The notes beneath the pieces were generated by a model. The model did not search any database and was not told where the DNA came from. It saw only the letters and a program-made list of their open reading frames with translations. Shown here one piece after another: positions 41,267 to 50,232 of a DNA stretch of 64,000 nucleotides (the first letter of the stretch is position 1; every line of letters starts with the position of its first letter). A program made the position numbers and the translations under genes. The stretch comes from Palsa-1033 sp963735455 (lineage in GTDB: Bacteria > Chloroflexota > Limnocylindria > Limnocylindrales > CSP1-4), in assembly GCA_963735455.1 (NCBI GenBank), contig CAVTKZ010000002.1, positions 1,302,001 to 1,366,000 on the forward strand. Reading direction: 5' to 3'.

Positions 41267-43656
41267 CAGGCCACTCCTCCGAGTGACTCGAGCTCGAGGA
41301 GCTCGCCCGACTGGTCCGTCCCGGCCTCGCCGAGGGCTCGTTGCAGGCCGTGGTCCCAGGCGTGGCGGAGGTCGGCCAGGCTGACCTCGAGGGCGTCCGA
41401 GACCGCTGACCCGCGCCCCTCGTGGTCGCCGATCGCACCCCGGCCGCCGAGCTCGATCAGGAGCCGCTCGCCGCCGACCGTCCCGATCTCGTCGAGCGGC
41501 ACGGCCCGGATCAGCGCCAGCTCGAGCAATCTCGCGACGTGCGCCGGGCGGGCCGTCAGGATGACCCGTGACGGGCTCTCCCCGAACAGGTCGGTCGCCG
41601 GGGTGCCGTTGATCAGCAGCCGGATCCGCGCCCCGAGCCCGCCCCAGATCGCGCCCTCGGCCAGCGCCAGCGCCAGGCCGCCGGCCGACACGTCCTGGGC
41701 CGAGGCGACCAGGCCCGCCCCGATCGCCTCGCGGACGAAGCGCTGGATCGCCGCTTCGCGGGCCAGGTCGATGCCCGGCGGGCCGTCCTCGGGGGCGACC
41801 CCGGCCAGCTCGGCATAGGCGCTGCCGGCCAGGCCCGGGGTGGTCTCGCCGACGAGCAGGATCGCGTCGCCCTCGGTCACGAACTCGGGCCCGACCAGGC
41901 GGCCGAGGTCGTCAAGCAGGCCGACCACGCCGATCTCGGGCGTCGGGGCGATCGCGCCGCCGGGCGACTCGTTGAACAGGGAGACGTTGCCGCCGGTGAC
42001 CGGCAGGTCGAGTGCCCGACAGGCGTCGGCCAGGCCGCGAACGCCCTCGCTCAGCTGCCAGAAGGCCTCCGGCCGGGTCGGGTCGCCGTAGTTCAGGCAG
42101 TTCGTCACGCCGAGTGGCCGGGCGCCGGTGATCGAGACGTTGCGGGTCGCCTCGGCCACGCTCAGGACGGCGCCCAGCCAGGGGTCGATCGCGCCGACCG
42201 CCTGGTTGCCATCGGTGGTCGCCACGAGGGCCTTGGTCGTGCCCTTGACCCGCAGGACCGCGGCGCCATGGCCCGGGCCGACGACCGTGTTGACCTGGAC
42301 GGTCGAGTCGTACTGCTCGAAGACGAACCGCCGGCTGGCGAGGTTGGCGCTGCCGATCAGGCTGAGCAGGATCGCCCCGGGGTCCATCCCCCGCTCCGGC
42401 AGCAGGTCGTTCGGCTCGAGTGGCACCCCCGGCGCAGGCGCCGCCCGGCGGCGGGCCGGTGGCGTGGCGACCCGGTCGTGGACGATCGCATCCGAGGTCA
42501 GGGCGGCGGCCGGGATCCGGGCCAGCTCGACCGCCCCGGGGTTGGGCCGCCCGGCAGGATCGAGCCCGCCGGTCACGATCGTGATGTCGCCGTCGGCGGT
42601 CACCCGGCCGATCGTCGCCGCGGCCAGGTTCCAGCGGGCGCAGACCGCCCGGACCGCGGCCTCATCCTCGGGACGGACGATCGCCAGCATCCGCTCCTGC
42701 GACTCGCTGATCATCACCTCGAAGGGGGCCATGCCCGGCTCGCGGCAGGGAATCGCGTCGAGGTCGACCAGGATCCCGGTCCCCGCCCGGTCGGCCGTCT
42801 CGGATGTTGCGCAGCTGATCCCGCCGGCGCCCAGGTCCTGGAGCCCCTCGACCAGCTCGCGCTCGATCAGCTCGAGCGAGGCCTCGATCAGGAGCTTCTC
42901 GGCGAACGGATCGCCGACCTGGACCGTCGGCCGCTTCGACGGATCATCGTCGGCAAAGGTCGCGCTGGCCAGGACCGACGCCCCGCCGATTCCGTCGCGG
43001 CCGGTCGCGGAGCCGAACAGGATGGCCAGGTTGCCCGGGCCCGGGGCATGGGCCAGGGTCAGCCGGCCGGCCGGCAGCAGGCCGATCGCCATCACGTTGA
43101 CCAGCGGATTGCCCGCGTACGAAGGGTCGAAGACGAGCTCGCCGCCGACCGTCGGGACGCCCACGCAGTTGCCATAGCCGCCGACGCCGGCGACGACGCC
43201 GCGCAGCAGGTGGCGGGTGTGCGGGTCGGCCGGATCACCGAAGCGCAGGGCGTCGAGGACGGCGATCGGCCGGGCGCCCATCGTGAAGATGTCCCGGAGG
43301 ATCCCGCCCACCCCGGTCGCCGCGCCCTGGTACGGCTCGACCGCCGAGGGGTGGTTGTGCGACTCGATCTTGAAGGCGACCGCCAGGCCGTCGCCGATCG
43401 AGACCACTCCGGCGTTCTCGCCCGGGCCGGCGACGACGTCGGCGCCCGCGGTCGGCAGCGTCCGGAGGAGGGGCTTCGAGCTCTTGTACGAGCAGTGCTC
43501 GCTCCACATCACGCTGAAGATCGCCAGCTCGAGGTCGTTCGGCGGCCGGTGCAGGCGGTCCTCGATCGCGGCCAGCTCGAGGTCGCTGACGCCCAGCCGG
43601 CGATGGCGGGGCAGCGCCTCGGCGGCCGGCAGCGACGCCGGCGCGATCGCCGTCAC
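41266..43656 (-). CDS. purL: FGAM synthase large subunit
   Basis: Synthetase subunit that converts FGAR to FGAM with ammonia from PurQ. 796 residues, the 'small PurL' type that works with PurS and PurQ. Signatures: 'NDLELAIFSVMWSEHCSYKSS', 'KIESHNHPSAVEPYQGAATGVGG', 'DLGAGGISCATSE', 'ALVATTDGNQ', 'VTGGNVSLFNE' and 'AQDVSAGGLALALAE'. It contains the two PurM-like halves. The stop overlaps the purF start as TGATG. Confidence 0.97.
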   Translation of the reverse strand: MTAIAPASLPAAEALPRHRRLGVSDLELAAIEDRLHRPPNDLELAIFSVMWSEHCSYKSSKPLLRTLPTAGADVVAGPGENAGVVSIGDGLAVAFKIESHNHPSAVEPYQGAATGVGGILRDIFTMGARPIAVLDALRFGDPADPHTRHLLRGVVAGVGGYGNCVGVPTVGGELVFDPSYAGNPLVNVMAIGLLPAGRLTLAHAPGPGNLAILFGSATGRDGIGGASVLASATFADDDPSKRPTVQVGDPFAEKLLIEASLELIERELVEGLQDLGAGGISCATSETADRAGTGILVDLDAIPCREPGMAPFEVMISESQERMLAIVRPEDEAAVRAVCARWNLAAATIGRVTADGDITIVTGGLDPAGRPNPGAVELARIPAAALTSDAIVHDRVATPPARRRAAPAPGVPLEPNDLLPERGMDPGAILLSLIGSANLASRRFVFEQYDSTVQVNTVVGPGHGAAVLRVKGTTKALVATTDGNQAVGAIDPWLGAVLSVAEATRNVSITGARPLGVTNCLNYGDPTRPEAFWQLSEGVRGLADACRALDLPVTGGNVSLFNESPGGAIAPTPEIGVVGLLDDLGRLVGPEFVTEGDAILLVGETTPGLAGSAYAELAGVAPEDGPPGIDLAREAAIQRFVREAIGAGLVASAQDVSAGGLALALAEGAIWGGLGARIRLLINGTPATDLFGESPSRVILTARPAHVARLLELALIRAVPLDEIGTVGGERLLIELGGRGAIGDHEGRGSAVSDALEVSLADLRHAWDHGLQRALGEAGTDQSGELLELESLGGVA

Positions 43657-44390
43657 CCGGCCCTCCCGACCAGGACCGGCCCGCCGGCCGCGGCTCGCTC
43701 GCCGGCCGCCTCGACCAGCGAGCGGACGATCGCCAGCCCGTCAACGTTGCCCAGGACGGCCTCGGCCGCGCGCTCGGGGTGGGGCATCAGCCCGGCGACG
43801 TTGCCGGCGGCATTGAGCACGCCGGCGATCGCCCGCAGCGAGCCATTCGGATTCGCTCGTTCGTCAGCGGCGGCACCATCGGGCGCGACGTAGCGGAAGA
43901 GGACCTGGCCGTCGCGCTCGAGCTGATCGAGGGTCGCCGCATCGGCGTAGTAACAGCCCTCGCCGTGGGCGATCGGCAGCCGCAGCGGTCCCCGGCTCGC
44001 CAGGGCCCGGGTGAACGGGGTGTCGAGCCGCTCGGGACGGACCGTCACGTCCCGGCCCAGGAAGCGCAGGCCGCGGTTGCGGAGCAGCGCCCCGGGCACC
44101 AGCCCGGCCTCGGCCAGGACCTGGAAGCCGTTGCAGATCCCCAGGACCAGGCCGCCCTCGGCGGCGAACGCGGCCACCGCCCGCATGACCGGGCTGAACC
44201 GGGCGATCACGCCCGCTCGGAGGTAGTCGCCGTAGGCGAAGCCGCCGGGCAGGATCACGGCCGCCACCCGGTCGAGCCCGGCCGATTCGTGCCACAGGGC
44301 GACCGGCTCGGCCCCGGCCAGGTCGAGCGCATGGAGCGCATCGTCGTCGCCGTTCGAACCGGGGAAGACCACCACGCCGATCCGGGTCAT
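43653..44390 (-). CDS. purQ: FGAM synthase glutaminase subunit
   Basis: Class I glutamine amidotransferase, 245 residues. Catalytic Cys in 'LVLGICNGFQVL', His and Glu in 'GLMPHPER'. 'ILPGGFAYGDYLRAGVIA' is the oxyanion-strand motif. It supplies ammonia to PurL with PurS as the bridge. Overlaps of 4 bp on both sides. Confidence 0.96.
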   Translation of the reverse strand: MTRIGVVVFPGSNGDDDALHALDLAGAEPVALWHESAGLDRVAAVILPGGFAYGDYLRAGVIARFSPVMRAVAAFAAEGGLVLGICNGFQVLAEAGLVPGALLRNRGLRFLGRDVTVRPERLDTPFTRALASRGPLRLPIAHGEGCYYADAATLDQLERDGQVLFRYVAPDGAAADERANPNGSLRAIAGVLNAAGNVAGLMPHPERAAEAVLGNVDGLAIVRSLVEAAGERAAAGGPVLVGRAG

Positions 44391-44674
44391 TGGGCCGGCT
44401 CCCCGACCAGGCTCGAGGCCCCGCCGAGCTGCTCGATCCCGAAGGCCTCGATCAGCGGGTTGCTGAGCAGCTCGGCGGCCAGCCGCTCGACGGTCGAGCG
44501 GGCCGCCGCGGCGTCGCTCGCCTCGACGGTCAGCTCCACCCGCCGGCCGACGCGGATCGCGGAGACGCCACTGACCCCGAGGTGGGGCAGGCTCTGCTCC
44601 ACGGCCCGACCCTGGGGATCGAGGATGCCGGCCTTGGGCGTGACGTTGACGGCGAAGCGGAAGGTCGAGCTCAT
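44387..44674 (-). CDS. purS: FGAM synthase bridging subunit
   Basis: 95-residue dimeric scaffold joining PurL and PurQ. 'VNVTPKAGILDPQGRAVEQSL' is the signature ('v.l..gvlDpqG.av...l'), followed by 'IRVGRRVELTVEASD' and 'ELLSNPLIEAFGIE'. Overlaps purQ and purC by 4 bp each. Confidence 0.94.
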   Translation of the reverse strand: MSSTFRFAVNVTPKAGILDPQGRAVEQSLPHLGVSGVSAIRVGRRVELTVEASDAAAARSTVERLAAELLSNPLIEAFGIEQLGGASSLVGEPAQ

Positions 44675-45657
44675 CGGGCGATCACGTCCTGCTGCAGGTA
44701 GCGGGTGAAGCTCGCGCCAGTGATTCGCTCGAACGCCTCCACGTAGCGCTCCCGGGTACCGGCCACGATCTCAGGCGGCAGGTCGGGCCCGGGCGCCGTC
44801 TTGTTCCAGGCCTGGGTCTCGAGCCAGTCGCGGACGAACTGCTTGTCGTAGCTGGCCTGGGCCCGGCCGGGCTCATAGCCGGCGGCATTCCAGAAGCGTG
44901 ACGAGTCGGGCGTCAGGACCTCGTCGATCAGGAGCAGCTCGCCACTGCCCGACAGCCCGAACTCGAACTTCGTGTCGGCCAGCAGGATCCCCGCCCGGGC
45001 GACGATCGCGGCGCCGTAGCCGTAGAGGGCCAGGGCGATCGAGCGGACCCGCTCGGCCAGGGCGCCGGCCATCTCCAGGTCATCGGCGATCGGCACCAGC
45101 CGGTCGATCATCTCATCGAACGAGATGTTCTGGTCGTGGGTCCCGAGCTCGGCCTTGGTCGACGGCGTGAAGACCGGCGCCGGCAGGCGATCGCTGTGGC
45201 GCAGGCCCGCCGGCAGGCTGACCCCCGAGATGGCGCCGGTCCGGTGGTAGTCCTGCCAGCCCGAACCGGCCAGGTAGCCGCGCACGATCACCTCGACCGG
45301 CAGGACCTTCGCCCGCCGGCAGATCATGATCCGGCCGGCGAGGTCGGCCGCGGCCATCGCCTGCGCGTCGCGGGTCAGCAGGCCAGAGACCGGGTCGAGC
45401 GACTCGGTCACGATGGCGCCCGGCGGCAGGTCGGCCGGCGAGGTCGAGCGAAGGTGGTTGGCCACGATCCCGGTCGTCTCGGCGAACCAGAAGCGGGACA
45501 GGCCGGTCAGCACCCGGCCCTTGTCCGGGATCGCCGTGGGCAGGACCACGTCGAATGCCGACAGCCGGTCGGAGGCGACCAGGAGCAGCGTATCGGCGTC
45601 GATGTCGTACAGGTCGCGGACCTTGCCCGAGCGCAGGAACGACTCAGCGAGCGGCAT
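44671..45657 (-). CDS. purC: SAICAR synthetase
   Basis: Joins aspartate to CAIR. 328 residues, the longer 'eukaryote-like/actinobacterial' form. 'SGKVRDLYDIDADTLLLVASDRLSAFDV' opens the fold; 'VEVIVRGYLAGSGW', 'FTPSTKAELGTHDQNI' and 'DTKFEFGL' with 'LIDEVLTPDSSRFW' are the ATP and substrate motifs. Start ATG 45657 lies 14 bp inside purB. Confidence 0.96.
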   Translation of the reverse strand: MPLAESFLRSGKVRDLYDIDADTLLLVASDRLSAFDVVLPTAIPDKGRVLTGLSRFWFAETTGIVANHLRSTSPADLPPGAIVTESLDPVSGLLTRDAQAMAAADLAGRIMICRRAKVLPVEVIVRGYLAGSGWQDYHRTGAISGVSLPAGLRHSDRLPAPVFTPSTKAELGTHDQNISFDEMIDRLVPIADDLEMAGALAERVRSIALALYGYGAAIVARAGILLADTKFEFGLSGSGELLLIDEVLTPDSSRFWNAAGYEPGRAQASYDKQFVRDWLETQAWNKTAPGPDLPPEIVAGTRERYVEAFERITGASFTRYLQQDVIAR

Positions 45658-47050
45658 CGACGACCTCCGGCTCCGGCGGCAGGGCCGGCTCCAGCGCGTC
45701 GCCCTCGGGATCCGCGGCGCGCCGCGCGGCGGATCGGGCGAGGAGCTCCGATTCGAGCCGGTCGAGGCGGGCGATCCCGACCATGGCGTGGCGCAGGAAG
45801 CTGGCGTCGTCGAAGCAGGCATCCAGCCGGCTGAGGCTCAGCCGGGCGGCCACGGTCGGCTCGGTGGCCAGCAGGTCGCGCAGTGGCCGGCGCTCGTCGG
45901 CGGCGCGCAGGGCGGCGGTCTGGACGATCGCGTAGGCATCCTCGCGCGACAGCCCGGCATCCTCGACCAGGGCGACCAGCACCCGGCTGCTGGCATGCAG
46001 CCCGAAGCCGCGCTCGATGTTCTCGCGCATCCGCTCGGGCCGGACGACCAGCCCGCCGACCAGGCCGGTCATCTTGACCATCATGTAGTCGAGCAGGATC
46101 GTCGCGTCGGGCAGCAGCACCCGCTCGGCGCTCGAGTGGCTGATGTCGCGCTCGTGCCACAGGGGCTGGTTCTCGAGCGCGGCGCCGGCGTAGCCGCGCA
46201 GCAGGCGGGCCAGGCCGGCCATCCGCTCGGCCAGGATCGGGTTGCGCTTGTGGGGCATCGCCGAGCTGCCCTTCTGGCCGGCCCGGAACGGCTCCTGGAC
46301 CTCGCCGATCTCGGTGTGCTGGAGGTTCCGGATCTCGGTCGCGAAGCGCTCGATCGAGCCGCCCAGGATCGCGATCGCCCCGAGCAGGGCCGCGTGCCGG
46401 TCGCGCTGGACGATCTGGGTGCTGACCGGGTCGGCGTGCAGGCCCAGGCCGGCCAGGACCTCGGCCTCGAGATCCGGGTCGAGGTGGCTGTAGGTGCCGA
46501 CCGGGCCCGAGATCTTGCCGGTCCCGATCTCGTCGACGGCGCTGGCCAGGCGGACCCTGCCGCGGGCCAGTTCGAAGGCCCAGCCGGCGATCTTCAGGCC
46601 GAGCGTGGTCGGCTCGGCGTGGACCGAATGGGTCCGGCCCATCATCACCGTGTCCGCCTCGGCCCGGGCCCGGGCGATCAGGGCCTCGAGCAGCCGGTCG
46701 GCATCGACCAGCAGGCGCTCGCCGGCCGCCTGGAGCTGGAGGGCGAGGGCGGTATCGACGACATCGCTGCTGGTCAGGCCCAGGTGCAGGTAGCGGCCCT
46801 CGGGACCGACGCTCTCGGCGACCTGGCTGACGAAGGCGATCACGTCGTGATCGGTCGACTGCTCGATCTCGGCGATCCGGCCGACGTCGACCCGGGCCCG
46901 GGCCTCGATCGTGGCCAGGGCCGCGGCGGGCACCAGGCCGCGCGCCGCCTGGACCCGGGCGACCGCCAGCTCGACCCGGAGCATCTCCTCGAAGCGGGCC
47001 TGCTCCGACCAGATCGCGCCCATCTCGGCCAGGGTGTAGCGCCGGATCAT
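45644..47050 (-). CDS. purB: adenylosuccinate lyase
   Basis: Acts twice in the pathway, releasing fumarate from SAICAR and from adenylosuccinate. 468 residues of the fumarase/aspartase superfamily. 'MIRRYTLAEMGAIWSE' is the family N-terminus, 'STDHDVIAFV' and 'HLGLTSSDVVDTAL' hold substrate residues, 'GRTHSVHAEPTTLG' the catalytic His region, and 'GSSAMPHKRNPI' the signature loop with the catalytic Ser. The C-terminal Pro/Glu-rich tail is extra. It overlaps purD by 4 bp. Confidence 0.97.
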   Translation of the reverse strand: MIRRYTLAEMGAIWSEQARFEEMLRVELAVARVQAARGLVPAAALATIEARARVDVGRIAEIEQSTDHDVIAFVSQVAESVGPEGRYLHLGLTSSDVVDTALALQLQAAGERLLVDADRLLEALIARARAEADTVMMGRTHSVHAEPTTLGLKIAGWAFELARGRVRLASAVDEIGTGKISGPVGTYSHLDPDLEAEVLAGLGLHADPVSTQIVQRDRHAALLGAIAILGGSIERFATEIRNLQHTEIGEVQEPFRAGQKGSSAMPHKRNPILAERMAGLARLLRGYAGAALENQPLWHERDISHSSAERVLLPDATILLDYMMVKMTGLVGGLVVRPERMRENIERGFGLHASSRVLVALVEDAGLSREDAYAIVQTAALRAADERRPLRDLLATEPTVAARLSLSRLDACFDDASFLRHAMVGIARLDRLESELLARSAARRAADPEGDALEPALPPEPEVVDAAR

Positions 47051-48450
47051 GCCCGGGTCCCGGCGGGCAGCGCGCCGGCCGCGGCCAGCGGCAGGCGGAG
47101 GGCGATGTCATGACGGCGCTGGAGGCCGTCGAAGTCGATCCCGGTCGCCAGGTCCTCGGCAGCTGCCCGGGCCGCGGCGAGGTCCGGGCCCAGCCCCACG
47201 ACGGTCAGGACCCGGCCGGCGCTGGTCAGGACCGCTCCATCCGGGCCAACCTGGGTGCCGGATTGGAAGACGAGCCCGGCGCCCTGCCCACCCGCGGCGC
47301 GGGCGGCGTCCCGGCCGGCCTCGAGCCCGCGGACGAGGTCGCCGCGCCGCGGCCGGTCCGGGTAGCCGCTGCTGGCCAGCACGATCGCGACCGCCGCGCC
47401 CGGCAGGACCGGCAGGAGCGTGCCGGCCGGATAGGCGGCCGCCAGCTCGCGCCGGGCGGCGGCGCGCAGGAGCGGACCGAGGGGGATGGCCAGGCGGGGC
47501 AGGATCACCTGGGTCTCCGGATCACCGAACCGGGCATTGCACTCGAGCAGGACTGGCCCGTCGTCGGTCAGGATCAGGCCGGCATACAGGGCGCCCCGGA
47601 ACGGGCTGCCGCGCCGGGCAAGCTCGGCCAGGATCGGCCGGTGGACGCCGGCCACGATCGCCTCGACCGCCTCGTCGGGCAGGTCGGGCAGCGGGCTGTA
47701 GGCGCCCATCCCGCCGGTGTTCGGTCCCAGGTCATCGTCGGCCAGCCGTTTGTGGTCACGAGCCGCCGGCAGGGCGCGCGCGTCACGCCCGTCGCACAGC
47801 GCGATCACGCTCGCTTCCAGGCCGTACAGGCGCTCCTCCACGACCACGTGATCAGCGGCGCCGGCCGGCTCGCCGGGCTCGAGATCCGGATCGGGCGCGG
47901 CGAAGATCGATTCGAGGGCGGCCTGCGCCTCGACCAGCGACCCGCAGATCGTCACGCCCTTGCCGCCGGCCAGGCCGTCGGCCTTGACCACGATCCCCCG
48001 GCCGGCCGCCGCCAGCTCCGAGGCGAAGGCGAGCGCTGGCGCGAGCCGATCGAACGATCCGGCGCGGGCCATCCGGACGCCAGCGGCCGCCGCGACCTCG
48101 TGGCAGAACGCCTTGCTCGTCTCGATCCGGGCGGCCGCGCGGGTTGGACCGAAGACGGCGATGCCCGCGGCGGCGCAGGCGTCGGCCAGCCCGGCCGCGA
48201 GGGGTGCCTCGGGACCGATCACGACCAGCTCCACCGCCACGGCCCGCGCCGCGGCGACCACCGCGCCGGGGTCGAGCGGATCGACGCCGGGCAGGCAGGT
48301 CACCCGCGGCTCGCTGCCGATCGCCGCCGACCCCGGCGCCACGAAGACCTCGTTGACGCCCGGCTCGGCGGCCAGCTTCCAGGCCAGGGCGTGCTCGCGA
48401 CCGCCACCCCCGACGATCAGGATCCGGGTCGGCATGAGGGCCGCGCTCAT
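47047..48450 (-). CDS. purD: phosphoribosylamine-glycine ligase
   Basis: ATP-grasp ligase forming GAR. 467 residues. 'ILIVGGGGREHALAWKL' is the N-terminal Rossmann motif, 'VIGPEAPLAAGLAD' follows, 'GIVVKADGLAGGKGV' is the ATP-grasp loop, 'LPAARDHKRL' and 'GPNTGGMGAYSP' the signature, and 'LLECNARFGDPETQVILPRL' the metal site. ATG 48450 overlaps the purA stop as ATGA; ATG 48435 is the only other candidate. Confidence 0.96.
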   Translation of the reverse strand: MSAALMPTRILIVGGGGREHALAWKLAAEPGVNEVFVAPGSAAIGSEPRVTCLPGVDPLDPGAVVAAARAVAVELVVIGPEAPLAAGLADACAAAGIAVFGPTRAAARIETSKAFCHEVAAAAGVRMARAGSFDRLAPALAFASELAAAGRGIVVKADGLAGGKGVTICGSLVEAQAALESIFAAPDPDLEPGEPAGAADHVVVEERLYGLEASVIALCDGRDARALPAARDHKRLADDDLGPNTGGMGAYSPLPDLPDEAVEAIVAGVHRPILAELARRGSPFRGALYAGLILTDDGPVLLECNARFGDPETQVILPRLAIPLGPLLRAAARRELAAAYPAGTLLPVLPGAAVAIVLASSGYPDRPRRGDLVRGLEAGRDAARAAGGQGAGLVFQSGTQVGPDGAVLTSAGRVLTVVGLGPDLAAARAAAEDLATGIDFDGLQRRHDIALRLPLAAAGALPAGTRA

Positions 48451-49805
48451 GACAGGTCGCCCGGTCCACGACTCGCGCCGACGCCCAGGTTCGGCGCCGG
48501 GGCCAGCGAGGGCCGGCGACGCATCGGCCGGAAGGCCCGCTCGATCGTCTGGCTACGCTCGGGGCCGACCGACACGAGGACGATCGGGACGCCGGCGGCG
48601 GTCTCCAGGGCGCTCACGTACCGCCGCGCGTTCTCGGGCAGCTCGGCCAGCGTGCGCGCCGCGTGGATCGGCTCGCTCCAGCCTGGGAAGCGCTCGTAGA
48701 TCGGGGTGGCCCCGGCCAGCTGCTCGGCGCTCGACGGCCAGGCCTCGACCCGCCGGCCGTCGATCTCGTAGGCCACGCACAGGCAGATCTCGTCGATCCC
48801 CGACAGGATGTCGAGCTTGTTGAGCATGATCGAGCTGGCGCTGTTGACCGCCACGGCGTAGCGCAGCGGGACGGCGTCGAACCAGCCCACCCGGCGCGGC
48901 CGGCCGGTCGTGGTCCCGACCTCGTTGCCGCGCGAGGCGATCCCAGCCCCGATCGCGTCGGTCAGCTCGGTCGGATAGGGCCCCGAGCCGACCCGCGTCG
49001 AGTAGGCCTTCATCACCCCGATCACTTCGTCGACCTGGAGCGGCCCGATCCCGCCGCCGGTGCACGCCCCGCCGGCGATCGGGTTCGAGCTGGTCACGAA
49101 CGGGTAGCTCCCGTGATCGAGGTCCAGGAGCGTGCCCTGGGCGCCTTCGAGCAGGACATGGTCACCCTGGGCCAGGGCGTCCTGGACCAGCCAGACCGTG
49201 TCGGCCAGGTGGGGGCGGAGGCGTTGGCCCCAGGCCATCGCCAGGGCGACGAGCGGCTCGAGCTCGAACTGGGCATCACCGGGCAGTCGCGCGAGGAGGG
49301 CGTTCTTGTCGGGCAGGACCCGGGCCAGGCGGGCCCGGAACGAGCGCTCGTCGACGAGGTCCTCGACCCGCAGGCCGATCCGCAGGGCCCGGTCGGCATA
49401 CGCCGGTCCAATCCCGCGATGGGTGGTGCCGACGGCGTGGCCGCCGAGGCGGGCCTCCAGCGCCCCGTCCAGGGCCACGTGGTAGGGCAGGATCAGGTGG
49501 GCGTTCCGGCTGACCCGGACCTTGGACGTGTCGATCCCCCGCTCGGCGAGCATGTCCAGCTCGGCGATCAGGGTCGCCGGATTGACCACCACGCCGGGCC
49601 CGATCACGCAGCTGATGTGGGGGTAGAGGACACCCGACGGCACGAGATGGAGCTTGAACACCTCGTCGCCCAGGACCACCGTGTGGCCGGCGTTGTCCCC
49701 GCCCTGGTAGCGGACGGCCATGCTCACCTGCTCGGCCAGGAAGTCCGTCGTCTTGCCCTTGCCCTCGTCGCCCCACTGCAGGCCGACGATCACGGTTGCG
49801 GGCAT
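48447..49805 (-). CDS. purA: adenylosuccinate synthetase
   Basis: GTP-dependent first step from IMP towards AMP. 452 residues. 'GLQWGDEGKGKTTDFLAE' is the P-loop with the catalytic Asp and Lys, 'YQGGDNAGHTVV' binds IMP, and 'IGPAYADRALRIGLR', 'EGAQGTLLDLDHGSYPFVTSSN' and 'TTTGRPRRVGWFD' follow. About 22 residues at the C-terminus go beyond the usual end. First gene of the operon. It does not show the close -10 box of the leaderless genes; instead a terminator-like hairpin lies 33-60 bp upstream. Confidence 0.97.
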   Translation of the reverse strand: MPATVIVGLQWGDEGKGKTTDFLAEQVSMAVRYQGGDNAGHTVVLGDEVFKLHLVPSGVLYPHISCVIGPGVVVNPATLIAELDMLAERGIDTSKVRVSRNAHLILPYHVALDGALEARLGGHAVGTTHRGIGPAYADRALRIGLRVEDLVDERSFRARLARVLPDKNALLARLPGDAQFELEPLVALAMAWGQRLRPHLADTVWLVQDALAQGDHVLLEGAQGTLLDLDHGSYPFVTSSNPIAGGACTGGGIGPLQVDEVIGVMKAYSTRVGSGPYPTELTDAIGAGIASRGNEVGTTTGRPRRVGWFDAVPLRYAVAVNSASSIMLNKLDILSGIDEICLCVAYEIDGRRVEAWPSSAEQLAGATPIYERFPGWSEPIHAARTLAELPENARRYVSALETAAGVPIVLVSVGPERSQTIERAFRPMRRRPSLAPAPNLGVGASRGPGDLS

Positions 49806-49837
49806 CAGGCCAGGGCTCGAGCTGCCGGCCGGGCATG

Positions 49838-49865
49838 AAAAAGCCCCGCGACCGAGTGGTCCGGG
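49838..49865 (-). terminator. intrinsic terminator or attenuator hairpin before purA
   Basis: On the minus strand CCCGGACC pairs with GGTC-G-CGGG (one bulged base, loop ACTC) and is followed by GC and five T residues. It points towards purA and ends 33 bp before its ATG. Confidence 0.65.
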
Positions 49866-50016
49866 ACCTGGATAGACTGCGCCCCTCGTCGAGTCGCCGG
49901 GCTTCCGGCAACCCCCTGGGTGAAGGTGCGCGCTCGACTCACGGGACGAACGTTGCGCCTTCCTCGATCAATGGGCGTTCTCCGTGGCTGGGGCCTGCAC
50001 CCGTGGTTTCGAGGAC
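49838..50016 (-). ncRNA. candidate structured leader or small RNA upstream of purA
   Basis: About 180 nt between a TATACT box and the terminator-like hairpin. Complementary segments within it include CACGGG with CCCGTG (50 nt apart), GAGTCG with CGACTC, and an AAGCCCGGCGAC segment that can pair with GTCGCGGGGCTT of the terminator except for one mismatch. The second and third pairings share bases and exclude each other, as in an attenuator. It matches no riboswitch class I can recall. The remaining spacer, 50029-50232, shows only a GGGCGAC/GTCGCCC hairpin at 50082-50100. Confidence 0.45.
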
Positions 50017-50022
50017 TCGCCG

Positions 50023-50028
50023 AGTATA
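50023..50028 (-). promoter_or_regulatory. -10 box upstream of purA leader
   Basis: TATACT on the minus strand. No good -35 hexamer is visible 16-18 bp further upstream, as for most -10 boxes in this window. It is about 218 bp from the purA start. Confidence 0.45.
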
Positions 50029-50232
50029 CCCGGCCCGCCCGCCCGCGGTCGGGTCGGCCGGCGGCTCCGGGCGCGTCCCGGGGGCGACCTGGCGTCGCCC
50101 GATCGGGCAGTTCCGCCTGCCCCCTTGGGCAGTCAACGCTGCCCGGTCGTCGGCCCGAGCCCCTCTGCCGGGCGCCCGGGCGAAAGACGGACGATCCCCC
50201 GGTGGGAGCTGGAGTGAGTCGACCGATTGACC

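Noticed and set aside
49838..50016. Known riboswitch (ZTP, PRPP/ykkC, purine, THF, glycine, TPP, SAM) before purA
   Set aside because: None of the conserved core sequences that I know for those classes is present.
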